From Cryptomeria japonica (Eukaryota; Streptophyta; Pinopsida; Cupressales; Cupressaceae), in assembly GCF_030272615.1 (NCBI RefSeq), contig NC_081412.1:21854432-21918431 (forward strand): a stretch of 64,000 nucleotides of DNA. Direction: 5' to 3'. Under the pieces are notes generated by a model. The model did no database searches, had not been told where the DNA came from, and worked only from the letters and a program-made list of their open reading frames with translations. Positions 23,293 through 34,959 of this stretch are shown here, one piece after another (position 1 is the first letter of the stretch; every line of letters starts with the position of its first letter). The translations under genes and the position numbers were made by a program.

Positions 23293-25889
23293 ATGGATCA
23301 AGGTTAGTTTTTGTTAATTTTTGTCTTTCTTTCCCGTTTGTTCAATTTGTTTTACGTTTTGAATTTAATTTCATTAATTTTGTTTAGTTTCATTTTTTGT
23401 TTCAAAAACCAAATTCTTCTAGTCCACAACAAGAACAACAAAATGCACCTCCTGAAAACCCACAAGATACACCCCCAATTCCTCCTTTTGACTGCACACC
23501 TGAAACACAAGAGCAATTAATTAATTAGTTAGGGCAAAATACGTCTAAAATCAATAGACTGATTGATAAATTGAAAACATCCAAACTTGAGCATCATAAA
23601 TCCCTTGCCACTAGCCTAGAAACATTAGCTAGTGGTGCCATAGCCGTTTCCACACAAATTACCAAATGGGGAAACTTTAGGGATAGGTGTCATCAATTCT
23701 ATGTTGATGGGTTATCATACAATGGAGTAAAAAACAAAAATATTAGTAAACAAGAAATATGTGCCCTTTTTGTTGATCCTAAAACTGGTCAGTCATTACC
23801 TCTTAATGCAAAGAGGTTTCCCATATATTGGTGTACCAATGCACAAATGAAGGATATTTTTTGGCAGAGGTGGTGGATGGTCTTTGATAATCCACCTTGT
23901 AATAATTATGAGGTGCCATTGTATTTTTTGAGAAAAGTATACTGTGAGTTTGTGCTCAATGTGAGGCCAAACTATTTTGACATGAGAGAGTTCCATGGTA
24001 GAGGTGGTGGCTCTTCCCAAGATAGACCTGGAGCCCATAGGCAATTAGCCCTGGAGAGTCATCGCCCCCTAGCACCCAAACCCAAGGTGCATCAGGATGT
24101 CCCAGTAGAGCTGAAAGAGTCGATAGAGCTACAGACTCTTCAGGCGGCCACAACATTGACTGGTTCCATCATCCAACATGGGACGTCGTTAGCACACCCT
24201 ATTGTACTGGATGATGAGCCATTAGTTGCTCCAGGTGGCGACAATGAGCCCATTCAACATATGTGTGTTAGTTGCTCGAGGATATGCTCGGGGATAGATG
24301 ATGCGGCCAGTGCAAATGGATCCACATCTCATCCGTGCACGATTTGCGGGAGTAGATGTCAAGCCCGCACGGATGAGGATTTCACGCTGACAGATGAGTT
24401 GATGGACATGGTGTTTGCCCATCAACGATAGACACGAGTGTGTTGATTTGAATTCATAGCATTTTATTAATCAGTCACTTTAGATTTGTAATTACATAAA
24501 TGAATTTTCATTTATACATTGATTTAAATTGAGACAAATAATATGCATTTAAAGATGCAGCAATGGTATCCCATACTCCTCCCCCAGTTACTACAGCTGC
24601 AACTTCAATGCCTGAGGTATAAATTTTGTAACATGTTAATAGAATAGTACACTTTGAATTCAAAAAAAATACAAGATATACTAGATATCTTTAATGTTTG
24701 GTCCAATTTTTGGTTTGTAGGTGTTGACAGGGGACCAAATGTCCCAGATTGATGACATCACGCTCTCAGCGATCGATTTTGGCCTACAAGGCTATACAGT
24801 ATCATATTTTGTACAACCCTTTTTATGTATTGTTTTGATGGAATATGCAAGTCATTTCATTTTAGAATTTTAAAATTATGTTTAATATATTATTTGTACT
24901 AATATCTCATGTTAATTTTGTTTTTTTAGGGTACCCCCTCCACGTCTAGGCCTCGTCCTAAGAAAAAGAATTCCTCGAAGATGCCAAAACGTGGGAAGAA
25001 GGTAATTGAACACATTTTTAGCTGTACAATTGTTTGAAAATATTGAAATCAAGTGTTAGTTGGGGTTTGTAGATTGATTAGTGTTTTTTTGTCTATTTTA
25101 CATGTACAACGACCATTGAGCTATGTGGATTTTTTGAATGCACCTGATTCGCCCGTGGATCAAGAGAGGGTGGAGGTATGTATCTCTACTTTATTTTCTT
25201 GATTTCATGATTATATGCACGTGTACATGTGAACTTGTGATATATTATAATCTTATAATTTTTTCATACAGGAAAATATCCATAGCCGTTTCATCAATGG
25301 CGAGCCCTCCTCCGTGCACTGGAGAAGCGTCTTAGGATCCGATACACTTTTGTTTGATAAATTACATTCATTAATTTTGACCTACAATACTTATCATTAT
25401 ATTAATTGTATTTAATATTTAATCATTTTTTGTATAGATAATAGTGATAGTTTCTCCATCGATTGTGAGCCATCCTCAATCCATTGGAGAAGCATCTAAG
25501 GCACGGGTAGGTCATTGTTCTCTATATTATAGCTTTTAAGTGTTTTTTATATATTTATGTTAGTACATTGTATTAATTGTACATTTAATCTACAATAGAC
25601 CCCTTCGTGGTACGACCATAACATGGATCCTTTTAAGTATGTCTTCAAGAAAATCCTAAGAGTGACAAGGAGAGGAGAGCGAAGACATTAGCTCCTAGAT
25701 CAGCCAATGAGGTAATCTACATTTCAATTGCAAAGGAATTATAGTTAAATGCATAGTTATGTTGTTAATTATGAACTATTTTCTACAAAATAATTCTAAC
25801 TTGGCTTTTGAATTGCGGTTTTGCAACCATCTATAGAGCCATGTACTGCATCGAAGAGGCTTGATTTTGATGATCCACCACAAGTTTAG
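23293..25889 (+). pseudogene. Unrecognised multi-exon gene carried by the transposon, decayed
   Basis: I do not recognise the family. A short first exon (ATG at 23293, donor gttagt) may precede a main exon from about 23423 to 24431, which has an in-frame TAG at 23527-23529 and then an open stretch of almost 300 codons. That stretch contains a tryptophan-rich core (YWCTNAQMKDIFWQRWWMVF) and ends with two CX2CX3C clusters (CVSCSRIC and CTICGSRC). Further exon-like blocks with gt/ag borders follow at about 24564-24600, 24721-24796, 24931-25001, 25111-25174, 25273-25335, 25440-25508, 25600-25711 and 25829-25889; one encodes a basic run (RPRPKKKNSSK). Two acceptors read aa instead of ag and one block ends in a stop, so the gene looks dead. 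Its place inside the TIRs suggests a transposon-encoded protein. Confidence 0.5.
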
Positions 25890-26065
25890 GATCATATAGT
25901 GTTAGTTTTGGTCATAGAATGACCAATACATGTAGATATATTCTACATTTTTATTGTATATCGATTTGGACATGGCATATGCCACACTTTTGTAATACTT
26001 GTATTGACTTGGCAAACATGCCTTTTTTTGATATATATAAATGTTGATATTCGATCCAATAAATG

Positions 26066-27804
26066 TGTACTGAGTTCATTATTTTATATTTGCTGTATTT
26101 TTTGGTTGTCCTTTTATAAATTTAATTGATCATTTTGATGAATAATGATGAACAACTAAGGTCCTAACTGGTACTGAGAAGGATGGGGGGGGGGGGGGGG
26201 GGGGTGAATCAGTACACACAAAAAAAACTGCTTCAACACTTTTTCATATCAAAACACAACTGACTGGTTGTCTTCACCATTGAACTTAACCATAGCTATA
26301 CCGGTTAAACAAAAATACTTAAGACAACATTCAATAGATCTCAAACCTTGATAACCACTTCATTGATATAATCATGCATGAGTTGTACCAATAATACCAC
26401 AATCATTTAACAATACATGCATATCTAACTTAATCAAAACCACACAATCATCACATGAAAATCTCACAACCCATAACACACAAATTTTTCACGTGGAAAC
26501 CCAAATGGGAAAAACCACGGTGGGAATGAATACCCACAAGCTGTTTGTGAACTCTTTTGAAGTTTGCTTTGTTAGGAGCCTAGTCCGGTTAAAGACTTTA
26601 CAATAAAGGTCCTATTAGGAATTGATCCTATTAGGGATCACTCGGTTAAGGGATGGCTATATACCCTGTTAAAGGTTGAAACCTTGTTAGGAGTTACCTC
26701 GCTAGAGGATTTAAATAACTCAATAACCTTGAGCTACCTGGTTAGAGGATTTACAACAAAGTCTGTTAAATCTACCTGGTCAAGGGATTTACCTTCTGTT
26801 GAAATGGTTAGAAGACAATAGGTATAACACCGATCTAATAAAAACACTTTCTGCTAAGGCGGATCCTTTTCAGTTCCTCTCTTCTACAATCACACTCTGC
26901 AGATTTCTCACTCTAGTTCGACAAGTATCAAATCTCCAACACGTAGACACAAATACAACTTTTTCCAACCACTACAATAACAAAACTCATTGACCTTATA
27001 GACAACAACTAGGGTGGTAGCATAAACCCTAAACCCTAACTATTTCAAGTTTACACCTACAAGTGGTCCAATCCTGACCATCCAAACACATTACATAGAA
27101 TGAAACGATCTAAAATAGATCTCAAGACATTCTACATCATCCAATCTTCACCACATCTGAAAATCAATAACCCATCGCACGCTCTTCACACACCGCTAAG
27201 AAAAATGCTCATTCTCGAGGTAGGCATTCAATGCATTCAATCTTCACGTGCAAGAACCACAAAGAAATCCTTTACGTGCACACAACTGACATGGAATCTC
27301 AACCCTTATCCTTATTCCTTAACTAACTAGTCACAAAACATCATCGGTTGCACCGCATAAGCCAAACCTGTAACCCTAGAGTTGAACTGAGACTACCAAC
27401 CGATAGTCACACTTAGTGAATCTCGACACTGGTCCACTCCATCCTGGTTGACCATAACTGCTTTTGATCTTCATACCGGTTTATACTGGTTCACCTGCTT
27501 GAGCACTTATTGACATCAATGACAACATACATTATCACCTCTTCATCATATGCCAATACATTTGCCTATGTAACCAATAATATGAATATAAACAACAAAA
27601 ATATATGATATAAAACATTGTAATTGTGGAATATGATTTGATAAAATTTCTAAAATATTGAATTAACCCTACAAAATGCCTTGTATTCAGTTCATTATTT
27701 TGTATTCAATTCATTATTGTGTATTCACTGTATTTGGTGGTTGCCCTTTTATAAATTTAAATGAATATTTGCATATGTAATCAACAATATGAATATAAAC
27801 AACA
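26066..27804. repeat. Direct duplication of ~110 bp, one copy split by the solo LTR
   Basis: Copy 1 consists of 26066-26135 plus 27559-27598, either side of the solo LTR. Copy 2 is at 27687-27804. Shared segments include gttcattatttt, ccttttataaattta and aatatgaatataaacaacaa. Copy 2 therefore acts as an empty-site reference for the LTR insertion. Confidence 0.75.
26136..27558 (-). mobile_element. Solo Copia LTR with a 20-G tract
   Basis: The block is flanked by cattt (26131-26135 and 27559-27563). The sequence obtained by joining the two flanks matches the intact paralog at 27740-27804, which supports the boundaries. The ends are TGATGAA and CCAATA, the last likely a changed CCAACA. It shares the LTR block TTTTTCACGTGGAAACCCAA (about 26489) and the GTTAGGAG / GGTTAAGGGAT motifs with the LTR at 155. 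An uninterrupted run of 20 G (26185-26204) sits where other copies have 6 or 7. Confidence 0.85.
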
Positions 27805-28466
27805 ATGTGTTTGGTGCAAGAGCACCCTCACGCTCGCAATGGTCAAATTTTGGTTGTTGTGTGCATAAACCGATGTTACAAGTATGTCCAGATGGGCAGT
27901 TTTACACTAGGCATGCTCCTGTCATGCATCCCAAAGTGTCGAAGCGTTGAGAGTCATACCCTACCGGCGCGATCTCTTAAGTGTCCCGAGTCCAAAAAAA
28001 TGTCAAACTTTGACGGACTGTTTCTTCCAATCTAGGACACCTATGATCGATCTGTTTGAACTTGTGGGGTCACGTAAGGCTCCTCTACAATGGCCTATCT
28101 TAGTTTTTGATGACTTAGAGCCATTTTCAATTGGTAGCATTTTTTCGCTTGCTGCAAAAACGGTCAATTGCATGCAATGCAAAGTTGCAGGATTGGCTAG
28201 AATTAATTTGGTTCATCGTGTACATAAATCAACGTCACGAGTACATCCAGGTGGGAAGGTTTATGCTAGGCATTCCCCTATTGTGCATCCCAAAGCGCCA
28301 GAAAATTGAGAGTCATACCCTACCGGTGCGATCTCTCAAGTTCCCTAAGTCCAAAAAATTGTCAAAATTTGACCGACTGTTTTTTCCAATCCAGGACATA
28401 TATGATCGATCCGTTTGAACTTGTAAGGTCGCGTGAGGCTCCTCTACAATGGCCTATCTCTATTTT

Positions 28467-29303
<837 letters not shown>

Positions 29304-29454
29304 AAAAGTTCATAAACAAACAAATAACCATAAATATGCATCCTATCATTATTTTTTTTGAATCAAACTATTAAACAATCACAATAATATTGACAAAACT
29401 AATAAGAACAACAATTCAATAATTTGAAATCATGCAATTTTTTTTCACTTACTT

Positions 29455-29510
29455 CTATGTATAAAACAGTGATAGAAGTGCAAACACAGTTGCAATGGGG
29501 CCTTCAACAA
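29455..29510 (-). other. Exon-like segment shared with 31432-31465
   Basis: On the minus strand CCATTGCAACTGTGTTTGCA and following codons end at a gtaagtg donor. The same segment with the same donor recurs at 31432-31465, so two related genes or gene pieces share this exon. Whether it is coding or untranslated cannot be decided here. Confidence 0.4.
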
Positions 29511-29569
29511 CCTCAAAAACTTCTTTTGAGGCCGTTGAGGCTCTTGGGCAACTAAAACTATGTCTAAGT

Positions 29570-29831
29570 ACCCCGTACGCACTATATTAATAACTACGTG
29601 CACGTTGTTAGTCCATAAAATGTTGGCAAGCCCAACGATATTTTTTTCCCATTCTGTACTAATAAGTAGCTCGTACGTGCTCCTAAGTCTAAAAAATGTT
29701 ATGGCAGGGTAGCGAACTAATAGGCTTAGTACCCCGTATGCGCTTACAAGTAATAAGTATCGTGTACGCGCTCCTACGCCTTAAAAATGTTATGGCAAGG
29801 CAATGAACTAATAGGTTTAGTACCTCGTACG
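29570..29831. repeat. CGTACGC-type motif array abutting the gap
   Basis: Variants occur at about 29572 (CCCGTACGCAC), 29594, 29671 (CTCGTACGTGCTC), 29734 (CCCGTATGCGCTT), 29762 (GTGTACGCGCTCC) and 29825. A longer unit containing aaaaatgttatggcagggta is repeated near 29691 and 29785. The array runs into the run of N. Confidence 0.7.
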
Positions 29832-30331
29832 NNNNNNNNNNNNNNNNNNNNNNNNNNNNNNNNNNNNNNNNNNNNNNNNNNNNNNNNNNNNNNNNNNNNN
29901 NNNNNNNNNNNNNNNNNNNNNNNNNNNNNNNNNNNNNNNNNNNNNNNNNNNNNNNNNNNNNNNNNNNNNNNNNNNNNNNNNNNNNNNNNNNNNNNNNNNN
30001 NNNNNNNNNNNNNNNNNNNNNNNNNNNNNNNNNNNNNNNNNNNNNNNNNNNNNNNNNNNNNNNNNNNNNNNNNNNNNNNNNNNNNNNNNNNNNNNNNNNN
30101 NNNNNNNNNNNNNNNNNNNNNNNNNNNNNNNNNNNNNNNNNNNNNNNNNNNNNNNNNNNNNNNNNNNNNNNNNNNNNNNNNNNNNNNNNNNNNNNNNNNN
30201 NNNNNNNNNNNNNNNNNNNNNNNNNNNNNNNNNNNNNNNNNNNNNNNNNNNNNNNNNNNNNNNNNNNNNNNNNNNNNNNNNNNNNNNNNNNNNNNNNNNN
30301 NNNNNNNNNNNNNNNNNNNNNNNNNNNNNNN
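29832..30331. other. Assembly gap, 500 N
   Basis: Exactly 500 N, a conventional placeholder, so the true size is unknown. Repeat arrays lie on both sides, which probably caused the break. Confidence 0.99.
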
Positions 30332-30690
30332 CATACGGTGTCGTAAGGGGTCATAGGACACTATATGACCCTTACAACACAATATGACCCCTAACAACAT
30401 CTAAGGGGTCATAGGGTGTCCTAAGGGGTCATATGAAACTATATGATCCCTTAGCACACCATAGGACCTATAACGACACCAAATAGTGTCCTAAGGGGTC
30501 ATAGAACACCATATGACCCTTTAGAACACCATATGGTATCCCGAGGGATCATATGGCATCCTATGACCCCTTAGGACACCATATGACCCCTTAAGACACC
30601 ATACAACCCATAATAACACCATATGGTGTCCTAAGGGGCCTCTTAGGAAACAATATGACCTCTAATGACACCTAAGGGGTCATATGGTGG
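30332..30690. repeat. Array of alternating-orientation ~20-bp repeats
   Basis: The unit ACACCATATGACCCCTTAGG and its reverse complement alternate at least a dozen times with variations. Each unit is largely its own mirror around CATATG, so the array can fold into many hairpins. It begins at the gap edge, so its full length is unknown. Confidence 0.8.
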
Positions 30691-30895
30691 GCTAATAAAA
30701 TGATATATTATTTAAAGTGATGAATAGAACATCATACAATAGAACATCGGTAGTTTAGTTTTGATATAGCTAAGTTAGACCATTGTTAGCATAAGAGAGA
30801 CTCCAAGCGAACAAACAACGAGTCTTCGCTACAAAGCAAGTGTAAGAGCTTGACCTAACCCTAAGAGTACTACCTTTCTAAAACATATGATGCTA

Positions 30896-31225
30896 TTAAA
30901 TTTGCAAGGTTATAGGACTGATCTCGATTGTGACTATATGAATTGCATACTTGATTTCTTTCATGGGCATGTACCCTTCCAAGCCTTTTGACAAGTGATG
31001 ATCATCATATACTACCACTACCATGCTTACAACAAACTTTAATTTCTTTAGGTGACAGGCATTTTGCAACAACATGGGAACTCTCGCATACCCACCACTA
31101 TCATTCTCCAGGACATCATCTATGATACTCTCCCTCTTTCTCTTCCTACCAGTTGTTTCCTTCAGAAAAATATATTGCAGGGACTCTGACTCATCATTTT
31201 GCTTTGTTGACACTATTTTCCACAT
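30896..31225 (-). pseudogene. Unrecognised minus-strand reading frame in the transposon
   Basis: A 109-codon frame contains a basic stretch (GRKRKRESIIDD) that could be a nuclear localisation signal. I do not recognise a family. A possible upstream exon lies at 31432-31465, which duplicates the exon-like segment at 29455-29510, so this may be a paralog of the 28467-29180 gene. Coding status is uncertain. Confidence 0.3.
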
Positions 31226-31465
31226 CTGCTTTGCTCATTAAAAACACATTCAAGAAGAATATTGCTGCAGGTTTCCTTGTTTGTCACGGTAATGCACCCA
31301 TGGTTCAATTTCAGACCCTTCTTCCTCCTATTCAATATACACACACAAATCCATCAGTCAATTTTCTTAGGAGAGCATACATGATAAAAATCAAAGACAA
31401 ATTTGCAGACAAGAAATAAATTCACTTACTTGTATAGAAGTGCAAACACAGTTGCAGTGGGGTAT

Positions 31466-31514
31466 GGAGGGAGGGAGGGAGAGAAGAAGAGAGAGAGGGA
31501 TGGGGTATGGAGGA

Positions 31515-31580
<66 letters not shown>
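31466..31580. repeat. (GA)n microsatellite
   Basis: A GGGA-rich segment leads into a pure GA run at about 31519-31578. Confidence 0.95.
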
Positions 31581-31582
<2 letters not shown>

Positions 31583-31754
31583 TGTACGCACTTGAGAGGG
31601 GGAGACAATACACTTATGTGTGTGTATATACATGGGCAAGTGCAAGGTAATGAGTCACAAATTCGTGGAAGTCCGCACATTGGAAAACATGCTCTTATAA
31701 ACGAGGGCCTGTTTATGCTTCGGGCTCCCAAGCCGAAAGGTAATGGGGGTCCGA

Positions 31755-31970
31755 AGCAAAAATAAATGGGCCCCCATTTTGTTCTAAAATAGGGGCCCAC
31801 TTTTAAACAAAATGGGGGCCCGTTTTTTAGAAATGGGGGCCCGTTTTTAAAAACAGGGGCCCATTTTTAAAAAACGGGCCCCCGTTTTTTAAAAATGGAC
31901 CCCCATTTCTAAATCACATTTTTCCTCTTTTTTCCACAAGCCGCCCTTGTTTGAAAATGGGGGCCCATTT
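31755..31970. repeat. Cluster of GGGGGCCC palindromic motifs
   Basis: Seven occurrences of GGGCCC within AAATGGGGGCCCGTTTT-like contexts lie mostly about 20 bp apart in alternating orientation. Neighbouring copies can pair with each other. Confidence 0.75.
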
Positions 31971-33078
31971 TGGGGAAGTTGATTCCACAACCCGCCACTT
32001 GGCTCGGGATTAGGCCCAGGATAGGCCTGGGATGGCCACACCTGAGACATGGACCTGCAAATTCAAATCTCCATGAATGAAAGCACAAATACGAACTTTT
32101 GAAATAGTTTACGTGCCTCTAATCAGAGAATTTTTATACGAAATTAAAACCTATTTCAGATTATACTATCTAGATTTTAAATATGTAAATTTATTTAAAA
32201 ACTGATTATTTTAACTATTTTTCATTTAATTTATACTAAATCGGTCCATAAATTTAAAATATTAACTAATTTTGTTAATTTAATAACTTTTTTATTTTAA
32301 AGAATTTTGGAAAAAAAATTATATGTCAACAATCTACACAAAATTCTTTTGTATTTAAAAAAAAATAAAATAAAAAAGTGTTAAGTTTACATCAAATTAT
32401 GTCGGTCGTACACGTCAAATTTTTAAAAAGATAATTACGGCCATTAAAAAATTAATTAAAAAAAAATATTAGAAAAAAAATACAGAAAAATATGCTCATC
32501 AATCTTTGGTGTGTCACAAACGATTTCCCAAAACGGTTTGAGAAAATAATTTTAATTGTGTCAAAAAGTGTGGGTCGTACACATGGATGGTATGGTCCTG
32601 AAACAGGCATTTTTAAAACATAGTTTTCAGAAATCCATTCAAAAAGTTATTTTTTTATTATGTGGGTATTAAAATAAATTACATATTTGGAAAGTACACT
32701 CAGAGGGCTATCTTTTATATTACTGACTTTTTCCAAGATTCAATCTCTAACAATAACAGACGGAGACAATCTGCAACACACAATCTGGTTGAAAAGATGA
32801 GAGATTCAGCCGCCTCAGTCATAAATAACTGAAGAAATCAACAGATAAAGCAACCCTACAGATTCCTTTCATGGAAAGATCGATCATTGTAATCACACTT
32901 TACAAGCACATCCAATTTTTAAACACAACAGCGTAAAGTGTATTATAGTTAGTTGCAGTGGTTAAAAAAAGGAAGGTCTTTTAAATCAGGCAGAGTTTAA
33001 CAACAGGCAAAGTGAACCAGTTCTTCTTCACCGTCGGCTCTCTCTGCCTTCCCTTGTGCGAGCGTTTAATGTCAGGCA

Positions 33079-34939
33079 ATGGATGACTCTTCCAGAGGCG
33101 CTGCAAAAACCAACACCGATACCCCATTTAAAACGAAATCCTTCAAAGATGCGGTCACTTCGTCTTCTCCCGCTGTCGTTGAAGGTGCGAGGTTTGTCAC
33201 GAACCCTAATGGTAGCCCCTAAGGTAAGGACCCTCACTTGACCCGAGAGTCTATCTCCATATCTCCTAATGAATTAATGTGTAAAGAAATCAATTTGGAA
33301 AATGATAGACTTAGGGACACTGCAATTTTCTTTGCCACTGTGGATTTGGATAAATGCCCTGCTCGTAAATTCATTGATGATTGGATTAGGAATGTGTGGA
33401 ATACTAAATTAGGGTATTTGGTTTCGTTCTGTAGACTCATTCAAAAAGGATTGTTTTTTTTTTTTTTTAAAGATCATAAAATGCAAAAATAAGTGCTTTG
33501 TAAACAATACTGGTCTGTCGGGAAATGCACATTTCGTGCCCTAGAATGGACACCGAAGGCGGTTAATGAAGAAATTCTTGCACTCTCGTGCCCTAGATGG
33601 GTTTTAATTTGAGAAGTGCCTCCGCTATTATGGAAATTCTTACCCCAAATTTTGGAACCGATAGGCAAAACTATTCGGATGGACAACTCATCCTCACTTA
33701 TACCTCATTTAGATGCTAGGGTTTTGTTATCACTTAATTCTGGGCGTGACTTCCCCAAAAAGATTAATATTAATCTTGAAACTAGAATTGTGGTTTGCCC
33801 TATTGAAATCCTCGGTGGGGTGAACGCGTGCTTTCTCTGCAGGAAAGAAGGGCATATCCATAGGAATTGCCTGATTATTAATAAATCTAAGGGCTCAGAT
33901 AGACCTCGCAGTCAATCCGATAACCCACCTGTTAATGAAATGATCCCGAACATGGATAAACTTAACGACACTAGCAATAAAATCAAGAACTTGTTAAAAG
34001 GGGAAAATTCTAAAACCTTGGAGGGGGGAAAAGTCTCGACTCTGAGAGATCTGGTGTTCCCCCCACCCCCCATTCTACAATCTCAATTGCTCTTAAACAA
34101 ATGAATGAAAATCCGCAGGAGGAATTTCAGAGTGTAGGGAAAAACCCGAAGAAGAGAAGGAGGAAAAATGCTCAGCAAATAGCATTGGAAAAAATTAGGG
34201 CAAATGGTCCTAGTAATTTAACTAATAAGACTAATCTGGACTGCATGTTAACATCTCCTATGGAAGATGATGGTCTTGAGGTCCCCCCGGAGATGAAATT
34301 CTCTAACCTAGTCCCTAATGGTGGTAATCCTGGTGCTCTTAACCCTAAGGATAGAGTCGAAGTGAGTAGTGTGTTGAGCTTGGGAGGGAGCGAGGTTGGG
34401 TTAGTGAATGCTACTTCTCACAGAAGCTCGACAGACATGGATGTCTCATTTGAGGAGACTCTAACAAAGGATCCTCCTTTCACTACCGAGGCTGAACTCC
34501 CCTCTCAAATTGAACTCACTCCTGACTCGAGTTCTGTCATCCCCCCTAAGAAGTTTGTAGAACTTGAAGAGTCCTGTGTTATTGAGGTCATTGTTGCTGA
34601 CCCTAAGGCTGGTAGATCCAATCCAATATCTAGTGTTGGTGCTACTCTAGACTGTTCAGATAGTTTGATGGCTTTGGCATCCTGTGCTGAGACCCCAGAG
34701 CCCCCCAATCAGGGAATCGCTAGGAAAGAGTCCGAGCTAGATGAAGAAGACTAGGGAGAGGAATGTCTAGGAGAAGAAGGAGATTGGACTTCGGATACTG
34801 AAAATACCGAGGCAATCCCTAGAAGAAGAAGGGGTAGGCCTCTGGGATTGAAAAACAAGGGCACCATTAACAGAAAGAATAATGAGGAGAAGAAAGACCT
34901 CCCGAGATGCTTTAACAAGTTTAAAGCATCCAAAGAATA
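33079..34939 (+). pseudogene. LINE ORF1 (RNA-binding protein), broken
   Basis: The frame starts MDDSSRGAAKTNTDTPFKTK and stays in one phase to 34104, with stops at 33220-33222, 33490-33492 and 33610-33612. It encodes a conserved segment (DWIRNVWNTKLGYLVSFCRL) and a CCHC zinc knuckle (CFLCRKEGHIHRNC, about 33830-33871), as in plant L1 ORF1 proteins. Near a C-rich run (about 34056-34070) the phase shifts by one base; the other phase then reads on through an acidic, serine-rich tail, a stop at 34752-34754, and an AT-hook-like RRRRGRPLG to 34939. The protein would chaperone element RNA if intact. Confidence 0.85.
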
Positions 34940-34959
34940 AATCAATAATCTGAACCTAT

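Noticed and set aside
29689-30400. Open frames spanning the run of N
   Set aside because: The residues are unknown; no real sequence supports them.
31702-32020. GGGCCTGTTTATGC resembling a PIF/Harbinger terminus
   Set aside because: No matching right end or 3-bp target duplication was found.
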